Below are positions 47,678 through 56,356 of a stretch of 64,000 nt of DNA, in pieces (the stretch's first letter is position 1; each line of letters starts with the position of its first letter). Origin of the DNA: Neptunomonas concharum (GTDB taxonomy: Bacteria > Pseudomonadota > Gammaproteobacteria > Pseudomonadales > Balneatricaceae). Where the stretch lies: NCBI RefSeq assembly GCF_008630635.1, contig NZ_CP043869.1:930001-994000 (forward strand). The letters run 5' to 3'. The translations under genes were made by a program, and so were the position numbers. The notes under the pieces were generated by a model. That model was not told where the DNA came from. It saw only the letters and a program-made list of their open reading frames with translations, and did not search any database.

Positions 47678-49390
47678 TTAGGTTTTAATTACACGATTCA
47701 TTTCATCAAGGCTGGTAAGCCCTTCGGCGACTTTATCTAAGCCGGTATCCCGCAGGGTTCTAAAGCCCTGCTGTTTGGCGACGCGAATAATATCCAGCGA
47801 TGTGCCATTGTTCATAATAACTTCGGCAATTTCGGGTGTCATGGGTAGCATCTCATAGATACCCACTCGGCCCTTATAGCCACGGTTACATTTGCTACAG
47901 CCATCAGGGTTAGCCTCATGCAGGTGCAGGTTTTTTAGCTGCTCAGGGCCGAAACCCTCTTCAATCAAGGCCGCTTCTGGGATACTGACCGGCTTTTTGC
48001 AGCTTTCGCACAAGCGCCTAGCAAGACGTTGCGCAATAATTAAGCTTACGGATGTGGCAATATTAAACGAAGGCACACCCATATTACGTAAACGGGTCAG
48101 GGTTTCGGGTGAACTGTTGGTGTGCAGTGTTGATAACACCATATGGCCGGTTTGTGCGGCTTTAATGGCAATTTCGGCCGTTTCCAAATCCCTGATCTCA
48201 CCTACCATTACAACATCCGGATCCTGACGCAGGAATGAACGAAGCGCCTCAGCAAAGGTTAAACCTACTTTAGCATTAACGTGGACTTGGTTAATACCTT
48301 CTAAGTTGATCTCCACTGGGTCTTCTGCGGTGGAGATATTACGCTCTTCGGTATTTAGGATATTAAGGCCCGTATAAAGCGAGACGGTTTTACCACTACC
48401 GGTTGGCCCGGTCACCAAAATCATCCCTTGGGGCTTGTGTAGCGTGCCCATATACAGCTCTTTTTGTACTGGGTTAAAGCCCAGTGCGTCGACCCCCATC
48501 TTAGCACTGGATGGGTCGAGAATACGTAGTACGATCTTTTCACCCCAAAGGGTGGGCAAGGTATTAACACGGAAGTCGATGGCTCGTGTTTTAGAAATTT
48601 TCATCTTGATACGGCCATCCTGAGGCATCCTTTTCTCAGAGATATCCATTTGTGACATCACCTTGAGCCGTGCCGAAAGTCTGCTAGACAGATTATGAGG
48701 CGGCTTGGCGATCTCTTGCAAAATACCATCGATACGGCTTCGTATACGGTAGGTTTTCTCATAAGGCTCAAAATGAATATCCGAAGCGCCTTTTTTAATA
48801 CAATCTAATAAAATTTTATTTACAAAACGGACAATAGGCGCATCTTTGGCGGCATCTTCACTGCTTGTGATCTCTTCTTCAGGTACGCTGCCGTCATCGA
48901 CTTCGAGAGAATCTAGGTCGGCATCATCCAGCTCATCCAGTGCCGAGCCTTGGTTATCTAAGAAGGACTCAATAAATTTACGAAGCTTATCCTCCTCAAC
49001 AATGACCCCTTCGGTGGTGACGCCAGTGTGGAACTTAAACTCATCCAATGCCTGAATATTGGTGGGGTCTGCCAGCGCTACATAGATACGGCTATCCCGT
49101 TTGATTAGAGGGATGGCGTGATGCTTGTTAATCAGTTTGTCAGAGACTAATCCTTGAGGTACCGATTCGATATTCATGGCCGCTAAATCAAACAGGGGCA
49201 AGCCGAACTCATCGGATGCAGCACTGGCAGCTCGATGGGCACTGACTAAGCGTTCATCAATTATATGGGTGATAAAAGGCTTTTCCGAAGCCCTGGCTTT
49301 TTCGATCGCCTCGCGGGCAACCTCTGCCGAAAAAACACCGTCTTTTACTAAGCGTCGTGCTAAACCGCTAAGGGGTTGCTGTGGTTGCAC
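47678..49390 (-). CDS. pilB: Type IV pilus assembly ATPase PilB
   Basis: Cytoplasmic hexameric ATPase that powers pilus extension. The 570 residues include an N-terminal MshEN/GspE-N domain (LARRLVKDGVFSAEVAREAIEKA, about 9-31), KGASDIHFEPYEKTYRIR (~197), Walker A LVTGPTGSGKTVSLYTG (~325), Walker B RQDPDVVMVGEIRDLETAEIAI (~386) with the His box TGHMVLSTLHTN, and the tetracysteine zinc site CESCKKP ... CSKCNRGYKG (~455-500). It is first of the leftward pilB-pilC-pilD-coaE-yacG group and divergent from pilA. Confidence 0.98.
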   Translation of the reverse strand: MQPQQPLSGLARRLVKDGVFSAEVAREAIEKARASEKPFITHIIDERLVSAHRAASAASDEFGLPLFDLAAMNIESVPQGLVSDKLINKHHAIPLIKRDSRIYVALADPTNIQALDEFKFHTGVTTEGVIVEEDKLRKFIESFLDNQGSALDELDDADLDSLEVDDGSVPEEEITSSEDAAKDAPIVRFVNKILLDCIKKGASDIHFEPYEKTYRIRSRIDGILQEIAKPPHNLSSRLSARLKVMSQMDISEKRMPQDGRIKMKISKTRAIDFRVNTLPTLWGEKIVLRILDPSSAKMGVDALGFNPVQKELYMGTLHKPQGMILVTGPTGSGKTVSLYTGLNILNTEERNISTAEDPVEINLEGINQVHVNAKVGLTFAEALRSFLRQDPDVVMVGEIRDLETAEIAIKAAQTGHMVLSTLHTNSSPETLTRLRNMGVPSFNIATSVSLIIAQRLARRLCESCKKPVSIPEAALIEEGFGPEQLKNLHLHEANPDGCSKCNRGYKGRVGIYEMLPMTPEIAEVIMNNGTSLDIIRVAKQQGFRTLRDTGLDKVAEGLTSLDEMNRVIKT

Positions 49391-49420
49391 ATGCTCTCCT
49401 TGATAGATGCTAAAATCTGT

Positions 49421-49493
49421 TTGTTCACAAGTTGTTCATTGTTAGGGGTTAAAAATAGCACTTGCGTGACAGTTTGAAAACGTGCGCTATACT
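49421..49493 (+). promoter_or_regulatory. pilA upstream region: sigma-70-like promoter and direct repeats
   Basis: GTGACA (49466-49471) and TATACT (49488-49493) are separated by 16 bases, each five of six to the sigma-70 consensus; the pilA leader would then be about 130 bases. Upstream, TTGTTCA occurs twice (49421-49427 and 49432-49438), an 11-bp repeat that could bind a regulator of the divergent pilB and pilA units. A GG-N10-GC spacing at 49446-49459 is the only hint of the sigma-54 promoter usual for pilA; its -24 element is otherwise poor. Confidence 0.6.
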
Positions 49494-49629
49494 TAAATTG
49501 TAATTTTAAAGCAAATTGGGGTGGTAAAATTTGTAACTGTGGCTACACTTACGAACGGCGCTGCCGAATACAAGGAAGACGCTTTAAAATTTTAATTCTT
49601 CGTTCTAAAAACTCGCTGGAGAAAGACGT

Positions 49630-50055
49630 ATGAAAAAGCAACAAGGCTTTACATTGATTGAACTGATGATCGTAGTTGCGATTATCGGTATTTTGGCAGC
49701 TATCGCATTGCCTGCTTATCAGGATTACACTGTTCGAGCCCGTGTAACAGAGGGGTTATCATTAGCAAGCGGTTTCAAATCTACAGTTGGAGAAAATATT
49801 GCCTCAAATGGTGGGGTGATAGCAGCTGGTTCATGTGCGGGAGTAACTGACTTAGGTGCAACAGGTGCAGTGGCATCTGTAACCTGTGCAGACGCTACAG
49901 GTGTAATTGTTGCAACTATGGATGCTACAGGTAACAACGTACCTTTGACTTTGACGCCAACTTCAGCTGCTGGTACTCCTATTACTTGGCTTTGTACTAC
50001 ACCAGCTGCAAATCACCGGTATGTTCCTGGTGAATGTCGTAATGTAGCTCCTTAA
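49630..50055 (+). CDS. pilA: Type IV major pilin PilA
   Basis: Structural subunit of type IV pili. The 141-residue prepilin has a six-residue leader, cleaved by PilD at [20 protein letters not shown] with Glu5 present, then the long hydrophobic helix [19 protein letters not shown]. The globular part has four cysteines (SCAG, TCAD, WLCTT, GECRN); WLC and the last Cys probably enclose the D-loop. GAAAGACGT just before the ATG is the ribosome site. The low-complexity Ala/Thr/Val core ([15 protein letters not shown]) is typical of fast-evolving pilins. A terminator follows. Confidence 0.96.
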   Translation: MKKQQGFTLIELMIVVAIIGILAAIALPAYQDYTVRARVTEGLSLASGFKSTVGENIASNGGVIAAGSCAGVTDLGATGAVASVTCADATGVIVATMDATGNNVPLTLTPTSAAGTPITWLCTTPAANHRYVPGECRNVAP

Positions 50056-50084
50056 TAGAAGAGTGTACTAGACTGACCAATTGT

Positions 50085-50115
50085 AAAAAGCCGCTATACT
50101 CCTAGCGGCTTTTTT
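50085..50115 (+). terminator. Intrinsic terminator between the two pilin genes
   Basis: AAAAAGCCGCTA (50085-50096) pairs perfectly with TAGCGGCTTTTT (50103-50114) across TACTCC, ending in six T. It should make the first pilin far more abundant than the second, whose ribosome site GGAGG starts only a few bases later. Confidence 0.88.
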
Positions 50116-50126
50116 GCGGAGGTAGA

Positions 50127-50564
50127 GTGAAGAATCAAGAGGTTAGTGAGGTTGGGTTTACTTTAATTGAGCTGATGATTGTGGTGGCAATTATTGCTAT
50201 TCTGGCTTCGATAGCTATACCTGCCTACCAAGATTACACGATTAGAGCTAGAGTTGCGGAAGCGTTGATTTTTGCAACGATGTCTAAGGCAACAGTAGGG
50301 GAAAACATAGCCATAAATAATGTTATTGGTGTTAATACGTGCCTTGGTGTTACTAATATTACTCCTCCTGATAGTACAGAAAATGTTGCATCTTCTTCTT
50401 GTAGCGCTATTACAGGTGCTTTAACACTAAATACCACATCAAAAGCAGGTAGTTTAACTTTGGTTCTAACGCCTCTTCTTGATGCCTCTGGAGCAATTCG
50501 TTGGAATTGTTCTGTTGCTAATGTTAATCATAATAGATACGTTCCTTCTGAGTGCCGTATTTAA
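50127..50564 (+). CDS. Second type IV pilin, PilA-like
   Basis: Prepilin of 145 residues with a ten-residue leader [22 protein letters not shown], Glu5 present, and the same [13 protein letters not shown] helix end as PilA. Four cysteines are in the same order (NTCLG, SSCSA, WNCSV, SECRI), and both end near HxRYVPxEC. It looks like a duplicated, diverged pilin rather than a minor pilin of the FimU/PilV kind. The start is a GTG four bases after GGAGG. It lies behind the pilA terminator, so it is probably made at a lower level. Its codons are AT-rich (AAT, ATT, GTT). Confidence 0.9.
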   Translation: MKNQEVSEVGFTLIELMIVVAIIAILASIAIPAYQDYTIRARVAEALIFATMSKATVGENIAINNVIGVNTCLGVTNITPPDSTENVASSSCSAITGALTLNTTSKAGSLTLVLTPLLDASGAIRWNCSVANVNHNRYVPSECRI

Positions 50565-50579
50565 AATAAAAGTATATAA

Positions 50580-50924
50580 ATGAAACGCACAATAATCTTC
50601 CTTCTTATCGCCGCCTCTGTCGGTGTTACGCTTTATATCAACCAAACAACCAAGCGCTTATCTGATGAGGTTAAGCAGTTGGCTGAGTCTATCCTGCTTG
50701 AGGATGAGTGGTTTCCGGCGCGTCCTGTGTGGTGGGAGGATGATAAGATTTTAGCGGTGGGTGTTTTGCCAGAGATCAATGGTGATGAAGCGGCTAAAAA
50801 AGCTTGTCAGATGATGCTAGCGCGCTCTTTGCCGGTTCAGGGCCTTAATGTTGAAGTCTATGATGTTCTGAAGATTCAGCGTCAGGATGATTGGACACTG
50901 CTTGCTTCCAGCAAGTGCCAATAA
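50580..50924 (+). CDS. Small membrane-anchored protein of unknown function
   Basis: I do not recognise this 114-residue protein. It has one N-terminal hydrophobic segment (TIIFLLIAASVGVTLYI, about 4-20), likely a membrane anchor, then a small soluble domain with a helix (RLSDEVKQLAESILLEDEW), PVWWEDDKILAVGVLPEI, and two cysteines (KACQMM and the C-terminal SKCQ) that could form a disulfide. It begins 15 bases after the second pilin, with no promoter or terminator between, so the two are probably cotranscribed. A pilus-related role is only suggested by position. Confidence 0.75.
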   Translation: MKRTIIFLLIAASVGVTLYINQTTKRLSDEVKQLAESILLEDEWFPARPVWWEDDKILAVGVLPEINGDEAAKKACQMMLARSLPVQGLNVEVYDVLKIQRQDDWTLLASSKCQ

Positions 50925-50944
50925 AGCGCCGTGGGGCGCTTTTT
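50923..50944 (+). terminator. Intrinsic terminator after the pilin region
   Basis: AGCGCC (50925-50930) pairs with GGCGCT (50935-50940) across GTGG, followed by TTTT. It overlaps the stop codon of the small membrane protein and faces the convergent nadC gene. Confidence 0.75.
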
Positions 50945-50969
50945 CTTATCTTTTCTGCTTTTATAATTT

Positions 50970-51809
50970 CTAGATTAATCGCAACGATAAATCGATAGCG
51001 CGGCAGTGCTTAGTCAGTGCGCCTATGGAGATGTAGTCGACACCTGTTTCGGCTATGGGTAAGAGCGTTTCATCTGTAATATTGCCAGAGGCTTCGAGCT
51101 TGGCTTTTCCTTGATTGATCTTGACCGCTTCTTGCATCGCTTCCAGTGTGAAGTTATCCAGCATAATAATATCAGCCCCTGCTGTAAGTGCTTCGTTGAG
51201 CTGCTGCAAGGTTTCGACTTCAACCTCCACGGGTTTGCCCGGTGCTGTTTTATGCGCAGTAGCAACCGCTTGGGGGATACCGCCACAGGCCATGATATGG
51301 TTCTCTTTAATTAAAAAGGCATCATACAGACCGATTCGGTGGTTGTAGCATCCGCCGCAGCTAACCGCATATTTTTGAGCTAAGCGTAAGCCGGGCAACG
51401 TCTTGCGAGTGTCCAGCAAACGTACTGCTGTGCTGGCAACTTTGTCGGCATAATGTTGGCTGATGGTGGCTGTCCCAGAAAGGGTTTGTAAGAAGTTCAG
51501 GGCGCAGCGCTCGGCGGTGAGCAATGATCTGGCAGCACCTTTAGCGGTAAAAAGTATTTGATCCGCTGTAACCTGATCGCCATCGTTGACGTGCCACTCC
51601 ACAATCAGTTGCTCGTCTACCTGTTTAAATACTTCATTAACCCAAGCGACGCCACTGATAACCGCTGCTTCACGGGAGATCACTCGCGCGGTGGCGTGTT
51701 CCGTTGCTGGGATCAATTGCGCTGTAATATCCCCATCGCCAATATCTTCGGCAAGTGCGGCCGCGACATTTAGAGTAATGGTGGGTTTCAGTTCGTCTAG
51801 AGTCAGCAT
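50970..51809 (-). CDS. nadC: Nicotinate-nucleotide diphosphorylase (carboxylating)
   Basis: Quinolinate phosphoribosyltransferase of de novo NAD synthesis. The 279 residues begin [34 protein letters not shown] (~23), [19 protein letters not shown] (~106), [28 protein letters not shown] (~130) and [26 protein letters not shown] (~200) are conserved. The frame runs further upstream, but ATG 51809 after GCGGGA gives the normal length. It diverges from ampD, the standard arrangement in Pseudomonas-like genomes. Confidence 0.97.
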   Translation of the reverse strand: MLTLDELKPTITLNVAAALAEDIGDGDITAQLIPATEHATARVISREAAVISGVAWVNEVFKQVDEQLIVEWHVNDGDQVTADQILFTAKGAARSLLTAERCALNFLQTLSGTATISQHYADKVASTAVRLLDTRKTLPGLRLAQKYAVSCGGCYNHRIGLYDAFLIKENHIMACGGIPQAVATAHKTAPGKPVEVEVETLQQLNEALTAGADIIMLDNFTLEAMQEAVKINQGKAKLEASGNITDETLLPIAETGVDYISIGALTKHCRAIDLSLRLI

Positions 51810-51898
51810 AATGATCCCGCTCGTTGATTGCTTGGAGTTTTGGGTTACCTGTAAGATGGGGAATTTTAACGGATTAGTAGCACAGCGAGTAGCATTAG

Positions 51899-52456
51899 GT
51901 GGATAAAATAGCGTTTCAGGTGGTGAGCGGGCGGGTTTCTGGTGCAACATGGTGCCCGTCGCCCAACTTTAATGCTCGTCCGGTGGGGGAGGTGATCAGC
52001 CTGCTGGTGGTTCATAATATCAGTTTACCCCCTGGACAGTTTTTAAATAGCTATGTCGAGGCGTTTTTCCAAAACCGCTTGCCCGTCGATGACCATGATT
52101 ATTTTAAAGAGATTCATGACCTTAGGGTGTCTGCGCATCTGTTTGTCGACCGTAAAGGTGGGGTGACGCAGTTTGTGAACTTAAATGATCGCGCATGGCA
52201 TGCGGGAGTATCCTGTTTTGAGGGTCGTGAGCAGTGTAATGATTTTTCTATTGGTATTGAGCTAGAGGGGACGGATGAGATTCCCTATACCGATGCTCAG
52301 TATCAAGCGCTTAAACAGCTTACGCTAGCGATTCAGTCTGAGTACCCACGCATCACCTCTGAGCGAATTACTGGGCATTCTGATATAGCGCCGCAACGAA
52401 AAACGGACCCTGGCCCCGCATTTGATTGGGAGCATTACCGCCGCTTGATTAGCTGA
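51899..52456 (+). CDS. ampD: 1,6-anhydro-N-acetylmuramyl-L-alanine amidase AmpD
   Basis: Cytoplasmic zinc amidase for murein recycling; it limits the anhydro-muropeptide signal that induces ampC beta-lactamase where that exists. The 185 residues show [14 protein letters not shown] with the first zinc His (~40), [22 protein letters not shown] (~83) and [21 protein letters not shown], which supplies the second His and Asp (~160-172). The start is a GTG directly after an in-frame TAG, with little ribosome-site support; no better start is visible. Confidence 0.94.
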   Translation: MDKIAFQVVSGRVSGATWCPSPNFNARPVGEVISLLVVHNISLPPGQFLNSYVEAFFQNRLPVDDHDYFKEIHDLRVSAHLFVDRKGGVTQFVNLNDRAWHAGVSCFEGREQCNDFSIGIELEGTDEIPYTDAQYQALKQLTLAIQSEYPRITSERITGHSDIAPQRKTDPGPAFDWEHYRRLIS

Positions 52457-52466
52457 TGCTCTCTAT

Positions 52467-52487
52467 AATCGAGAATCGTTTTCATTT
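52467..52487 (+). promoter_or_regulatory. Predicted Fur box upstream of fbpC
   Basis: The 21-base site reads AATCGAGAAT, C, GTTTTCATTT. Compared with the gammaproteobacterial form AAATGAGAAT-N-ATTCTCATTT, sixteen of twenty positions agree. It lies 38-58 bases before the fbpC start. TATAAT at 52464-52469 overlaps its edge. Iron-dependent repression of fbpC is inferred. Confidence 0.65.
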
Positions 52488-52524
52488 ATTATATGCCCTC
52501 ACTTTTTGATTGAGTTAGCGATTG

Positions 52525-53574
52525 ATGTCTGAGCTGTTGTCCGTTGAGTCCCTTGCTTGTGCCTATGGTCAGCAGACCATTGTGAGTGATGTGAGTTTTG
52601 GGATTAAACAGGGGGAGATTGCCTGTCTATTAGGTCCTAGTGGTTGTGGTAAAACGACGCTATTACGGGGTTTGGCAGGGTTTAATCCTATCAGTGCAGG
52701 TGTAATTCGTATGGCGGGTGAGATTATCTCCTCGGCTACTCACAGTATCCCTCCCGAAAAACGCCGTATGGGGATGGTATTTCAGGATTATGCGTTGTTT
52801 CCGCATCTAAGTGTTGAAGATAACATCGCGTTTGGTCTTAAAGAACAGAAACGCTCGCAGCGTCGAGCGATTGTATTGTCGATGTTGGAGTTGGTTCGTC
52901 TGCCGGATCTTTCTAAGCGTTATCCCCATGAACTATCGGGTGGGCAGCAACAGAGGGTGGCTCTTGCTAGAGCGCTGGCCTCCAGACCACGCTTGCTGTT
53001 GATGGATGAGCCGTTTTCAAATCTCGATACTGAAATGCGCAAAGAGCTTTCGTTAGAAGTGCGTGACATTATCAAACAGCAGGATATTGCTGCTGTTGTC
53101 GTTACCCATGATCAAGAAGAGGCCTTTGTTATCAGTGATGTATTGGGTATTCTGGCGGATGGTAAGTTGCAACAATGGGGAACACCCGAAGCGCTTTATT
53201 ACCAGCCTAACTCGCTTCAAGTGGCTCGCTTTGTCGGTGAGGGGGAGTTGTACGAGGGAGCGTGTCTTAATGAACGCAGTGTGCAGACCGAGTTGGGTGT
53301 ATTGGAGTTTGCTGAGCCGTTAGGTTTTCAGAGTAAAGATCAACTTAATTTGTTTATCCGACCTGCAGATTTGTCTCCAATCCCTGTGGCAGAGGGTCAT
53401 GCGGTTGCGACCGTTTTATCTCGTGATTTTATGGGTGAGGCGACTCGCTATCGCTTAAAGCTGGACAACGGCCGGGTAGTCACGGCTGTGGTTCGGGAAT
53501 TGCTCTCCTACCGTGAAGGGGATCGGGTGAGTGTGCAGGTTGCTGTTCATCGCCCTATTGTTTTTCCTGCCTGA
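52525..53574 (+). CDS. fbpC: Ferric-iron ABC transporter ATP-binding protein
   Basis: Cytoplasmic ATPase of a ferric-iron import system (FbpC/FutC type). The 349 residues have Walker A LLGPSGCGKTTLLRGLAG (~34-51), Q-loop VFQDYALFPHL, signature LSGGQQQRVALARAL (~137), Walker B RLLLMDEPFSNLD (~157) and H-loop VVVTHDQEEAF, then a C-terminal TOBE-like regulatory domain (~245-349). The ATG at 52525 follows a TTG in frame at 52522. Unusually it is separate from fbpA-fbpB and faces them, with one base between the stop codons. Confidence 0.93.
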   Translation: MSELLSVESLACAYGQQTIVSDVSFGIKQGEIACLLGPSGCGKTTLLRGLAGFNPISAGVIRMAGEIISSATHSIPPEKRRMGMVFQDYALFPHLSVEDNIAFGLKEQKRSQRRAIVLSMLELVRLPDLSKRYPHELSGGQQQRVALARALASRPRLLLMDEPFSNLDTEMRKELSLEVRDIIKQQDIAAVVVTHDQEEAFVISDVLGILADGKLQQWGTPEALYYQPNSLQVARFVGEGELYEGACLNERSVQTELGVLEFAEPLGFQSKDQLNLFIRPADLSPIPVAEGHAVATVLSRDFMGEATRYRLKLDNGRVVTAVVRELLSYREGDRVSVQVAVHRPIVFPA

Positions 53575-53575
53575 A

Positions 53576-55234
53576 TTAATTACCTTTGCGCGTTCCTGTG
53601 ATCGAGCGGCTCAGTAGAATCACAGGAATAATTCCCACAAGGACAATCAACAGGGCTGCCAAAGAGCACTCTTCTAATTGCTCATCAGATGCGAACTGGT
53701 AGACATAGGTTGCCAGTGTATCGTAATTAAACGGCCGCAGAATGAGTGTTGCAGGTAGTTCTTTCATACAGTCTACAAATACAACCAGCAAGGCGGTTAA
53801 TAAGCCACCTTTTATCAAAGGGAAGTGGACTTTTAGGAGTGTCGAACCGGGTGTCATACCCAGTGAGCGTGATGCCATATCCATGGTGGGTGTTACCTTA
53901 TTTAAAGAGCTATCAACTGCACCTGTGGATACCGCAAGAAAGCGAACGCAGTAGGCGAAAATAACAGCAAAGGTGGTTCCACTTAATAAAAGGCCTGTTG
54001 ATATGCCCCAATGCTCTCTCAAGAATGCATCCAGACGATTATCGAAAGCGGCCAAGGGGATAATGACACCGATGGCAAGCACCGCACCAGGCAGTGCATA
54101 ACCTAGGCTTGAAAAGCGCACAGCGGATACCAGACTGATGCGGTTAGGGTTAAGTCGTTTTGCATAAGTGAGTAGTACCGCAAGTAAAACGCATAGCAGC
54201 GCCGCGCTACCCGAGAGGATAAAGCTGTGGCTTGCATGGGTTAAGAAATCGCTATTAAACAATTGATCCAGATGGTTAGTGGCGTAAACACCCAAGACAC
54301 CTACGGGTATGATAAACCCTGCCAATACGGGTACCCCGCAGGCGAGTATCGCCAATCCTGCGCGCCAAGAGTGAAGGGCGTAAGGATCAATCGCTTTGTA
54401 CCGGTCAGAGGTATGGAACTGCTTTTGGCGTGCTCTGGCAGCTCTTTCAAGGGTAATCAGTATGACCACAAAGATCATCATCATCGTGGCGATTTGAGCG
54501 GCTCCCCCTAAGTTACTCATATTAAGCCAGGTATCATAAATACCAGCGCTCATGCTTTTTACGGCAAAATAGTCCACAGTGCCGAAGTCATTAATGGTTT
54601 CCATAGAAACCAGTGACAAACCGACCGCAATGGATGGGCGGGCAATGGGTAAAGAGATTCTTACAAAGCTTTGCCAAGGGCTACAACCCAAAATGCGGCT
54701 GGCATCACGTAAGCTCATGGACTGTTCCAGAAATGCTGCTCGTGACATCAGGTAGACATATGGATAAAGCACCAATGAGAGCATCAAAATAGCGCCAGGT
54801 AATGACCTTATTTCTGGAAACCAGTAATCTTTGGCGGTTTGCCAGCCGAATAGATCTCTTAAAGCCCCCTGTACGGGGCCTGCATATTCGAGTAAATCGG
54901 TATAAACATAAGCGATGACGTAAGCAGGGACGGCAAAGGGCAGCAGGAGTGCCCATTCAAACAGCCGTTTTCCCGGAAAACTGCACATAGTTACTAGCCA
55001 TGCTGTAGATACACCCGTCAGTATAGAGAGCGCCCCCACACCCGCCATGAGCAATAGCGTAGTCTTGATGTAAACGGGAAGCACAGTGTCAGCTAGATGC
55101 TGCCAGATATTTTCCTCAGGGAAGAGGGCTAGATAAAAGACGGAGCAAACTGGCAAGGCAACCAGTAAGGCTGCACTCCAGCTGCTAAAAAGCCAGCCTC
55201 GGGTGTTTCCTGTTTGTAAAGAATGTGAGCTCAT
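53576..55234 (-). CDS. fbpB: Ferric-iron ABC transporter permease
   Basis: Inner-membrane channel of the iron importer. The ~552 residues hold two fused permease halves, about twelve membrane segments in all. Each half has an EAA-type loop: RDASRILGCSPWQSFVRISLPIARPSI (~182) and MASRSLGMTPGSTLLKVHFPLIKGG (~465), the sites that contact FbpC. ATG 55234 gives MSSHSLQ; an in-frame TTG at 55249 is also possible. It lies downstream of fbpA after a hairpin, and its stop is one base from that of the convergent fbpC. Confidence 0.93.
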   Translation of the reverse strand: MSSHSLQTGNTRGWLFSSWSAALLVALPVCSVFYLALFPEENIWQHLADTVLPVYIKTTLLLMAGVGALSILTGVSTAWLVTMCSFPGKRLFEWALLLPFAVPAYVIAYVYTDLLEYAGPVQGALRDLFGWQTAKDYWFPEIRSLPGAILMLSLVLYPYVYLMSRAAFLEQSMSLRDASRILGCSPWQSFVRISLPIARPSIAVGLSLVSMETINDFGTVDYFAVKSMSAGIYDTWLNMSNLGGAAQIATMMMIFVVILITLERAARARQKQFHTSDRYKAIDPYALHSWRAGLAILACGVPVLAGFIIPVGVLGVYATNHLDQLFNSDFLTHASHSFILSGSAALLCVLLAVLLTYAKRLNPNRISLVSAVRFSSLGYALPGAVLAIGVIIPLAAFDNRLDAFLREHWGISTGLLLSGTTFAVIFAYCVRFLAVSTGAVDSSLNKVTPTMDMASRSLGMTPGSTLLKVHFPLIKGGLLTALLVVFVDCMKELPATLILRPFNYDTLATYVYQFASDEQLEECSLAALLIVLVGIIPVILLSRSITGTRKGN

Positions 55235-55250
55235 GATTTGAAACGACAAA

Positions 55251-55272
55251 ACGGTAGCCCGAAGACTACCGT
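55251..55272 (-). terminator. Attenuator-like hairpin between fbpA and fbpB
   Basis: ACGGTAG (55251-55257) and CTACCGT (55266-55272) form a perfect inverted repeat around eight bases. Read on the minus strand it is followed by TTTG. It could stop part of the transcript after fbpA, as in other binding-protein operons where the periplasmic protein is made in excess. Confidence 0.55.
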
Positions 55273-55297
55273 TTCAGTCATGTAAAGTCGATAACTA

Positions 55298-56326
55298 TCA
55301 GTTATCAAAGCCGACTTTATCGACCAATTTAGCAGCGGCAGCACGTTGTTCTGCTACGCGCTGAAGGTTAATCGTATCGCCTTTGAAATCGCCCATATAC
55401 TGCTTCACTAAGTCAGACTTCGGTGTGCCTGGGCGCACTGGGAATTCAAAGTTGGCGTCAGCGTAGTATTGTTGCGCTTGTTGCTCGGTCAGGAACTCGA
55501 TCAGCTTCTGCGCAGCTTCTGGGTGTGGTGCGTTTTTGGCAATACCTGCCCCTGAGATATTCATGTGTGCACCGCGACCTTCTTGGTCAGGGAAGATCAG
55601 GTTAACGGATGCGGCCCACTCTTTTTGTTCGGGTTCTTTCTCATTCGTGAGCATTTTCCCGAAGTAGTAAGAGTTGCCTAAGGCTAGGTCACATACGCCT
55701 TCTTTAATTGCTTTGACTTGAGCACGATCGTTGCCCTGTGGTTTGCGCGCCAAGTTATCTTTTACAGCGCGTAACCAGCTTTCGGCTTTCTCTTCACCAT
55801 CGTGAGCAATGACACTACCAATCAAAGACAAGTTGTAGGTGTGTTTGCCGCTGCGAGTACAAATTTTACCTCTCCATTTTGGATCAGCCAGATCCGCATA
55901 GCTGGAAATTTCACCCTCTTTAACACGCTCTTTAGAAGCATATACCAAGCGAGCACGGGAGGTTAAGCCTACCCAGCGACCTTCTGGGTCACGAAATTGT
56001 TCTGGTACGTTTTTATTAACGATCTCGCTATTGAATGGTGCGAACAAACCTTTGGCAACGGCATCTGACAATGGACCGATATCCGAAGTGAGAAGAATAT
56101 CAGCGGGTGAGTTTGCGCCCTCATGCTCCAGACGCTCTAATAAACCTTTTTTAGCAAAAACGACATTGGTCTTAATACCGGTCTCTTCAGAAAAGGCTTT
56201 CAGTAAAGGCTCGATCAGGAAGGGTTGTCGGTATGAGTAAATATTCACTTCCGTTGTTTCTGCTTGAGCGGTCATAGAAAAAGCAGAAGAGAGCATGGCA
56301 ATGGTCAGTAGAGATTTGCGTAACAT
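55298..56326 (-). CDS. fbpA: Ferric-iron ABC transporter substrate-binding protein
   Basis: Periplasmic ferric-iron-binding protein (FbpA/FutA type). The 342 residues begin with a signal peptide ending SMTAQA|ETTEV. The first strand VNIYSYRQPFLIEPLLKAF and NVVFAKKGLLERLEHEG are typical. Iron-ligand tyrosines are expected in NIYSYR and in the ALGNSYYFGKM pair (~213), as in the family. The gene leads the leftward fbpA-fbpB unit, and a predicted Fur box lies 31-51 bases before its start. Confidence 0.95.
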   Translation of the reverse strand: MLRKSLLTIAMLSSAFSMTAQAETTEVNIYSYRQPFLIEPLLKAFSEETGIKTNVVFAKKGLLERLEHEGANSPADILLTSDIGPLSDAVAKGLFAPFNSEIVNKNVPEQFRDPEGRWVGLTSRARLVYASKERVKEGEISSYADLADPKWRGKICTRSGKHTYNLSLIGSVIAHDGEEKAESWLRAVKDNLARKPQGNDRAQVKAIKEGVCDLALGNSYYFGKMLTNEKEPEQKEWAASVNLIFPDQEGRGAHMNISGAGIAKNAPHPEAAQKLIEFLTEQQAQQYYADANFEFPVRPGTPKSDLVKQYMGDFKGDTINLQRVAEQRAAAAKLVDKVGFDN

Positions 56327-56356
56327 TATCGTTTACACCTTGCTAAGTAGGAAAGA

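Noticed and set aside
49446-49459. Sigma-54 promoter for pilA
   Set aside because: The GG-N10-GC spacing is present, but the -24 block reads GGGT instead of GGCAC, and a much better sigma-70 match lies just downstream. Kept only as a note.
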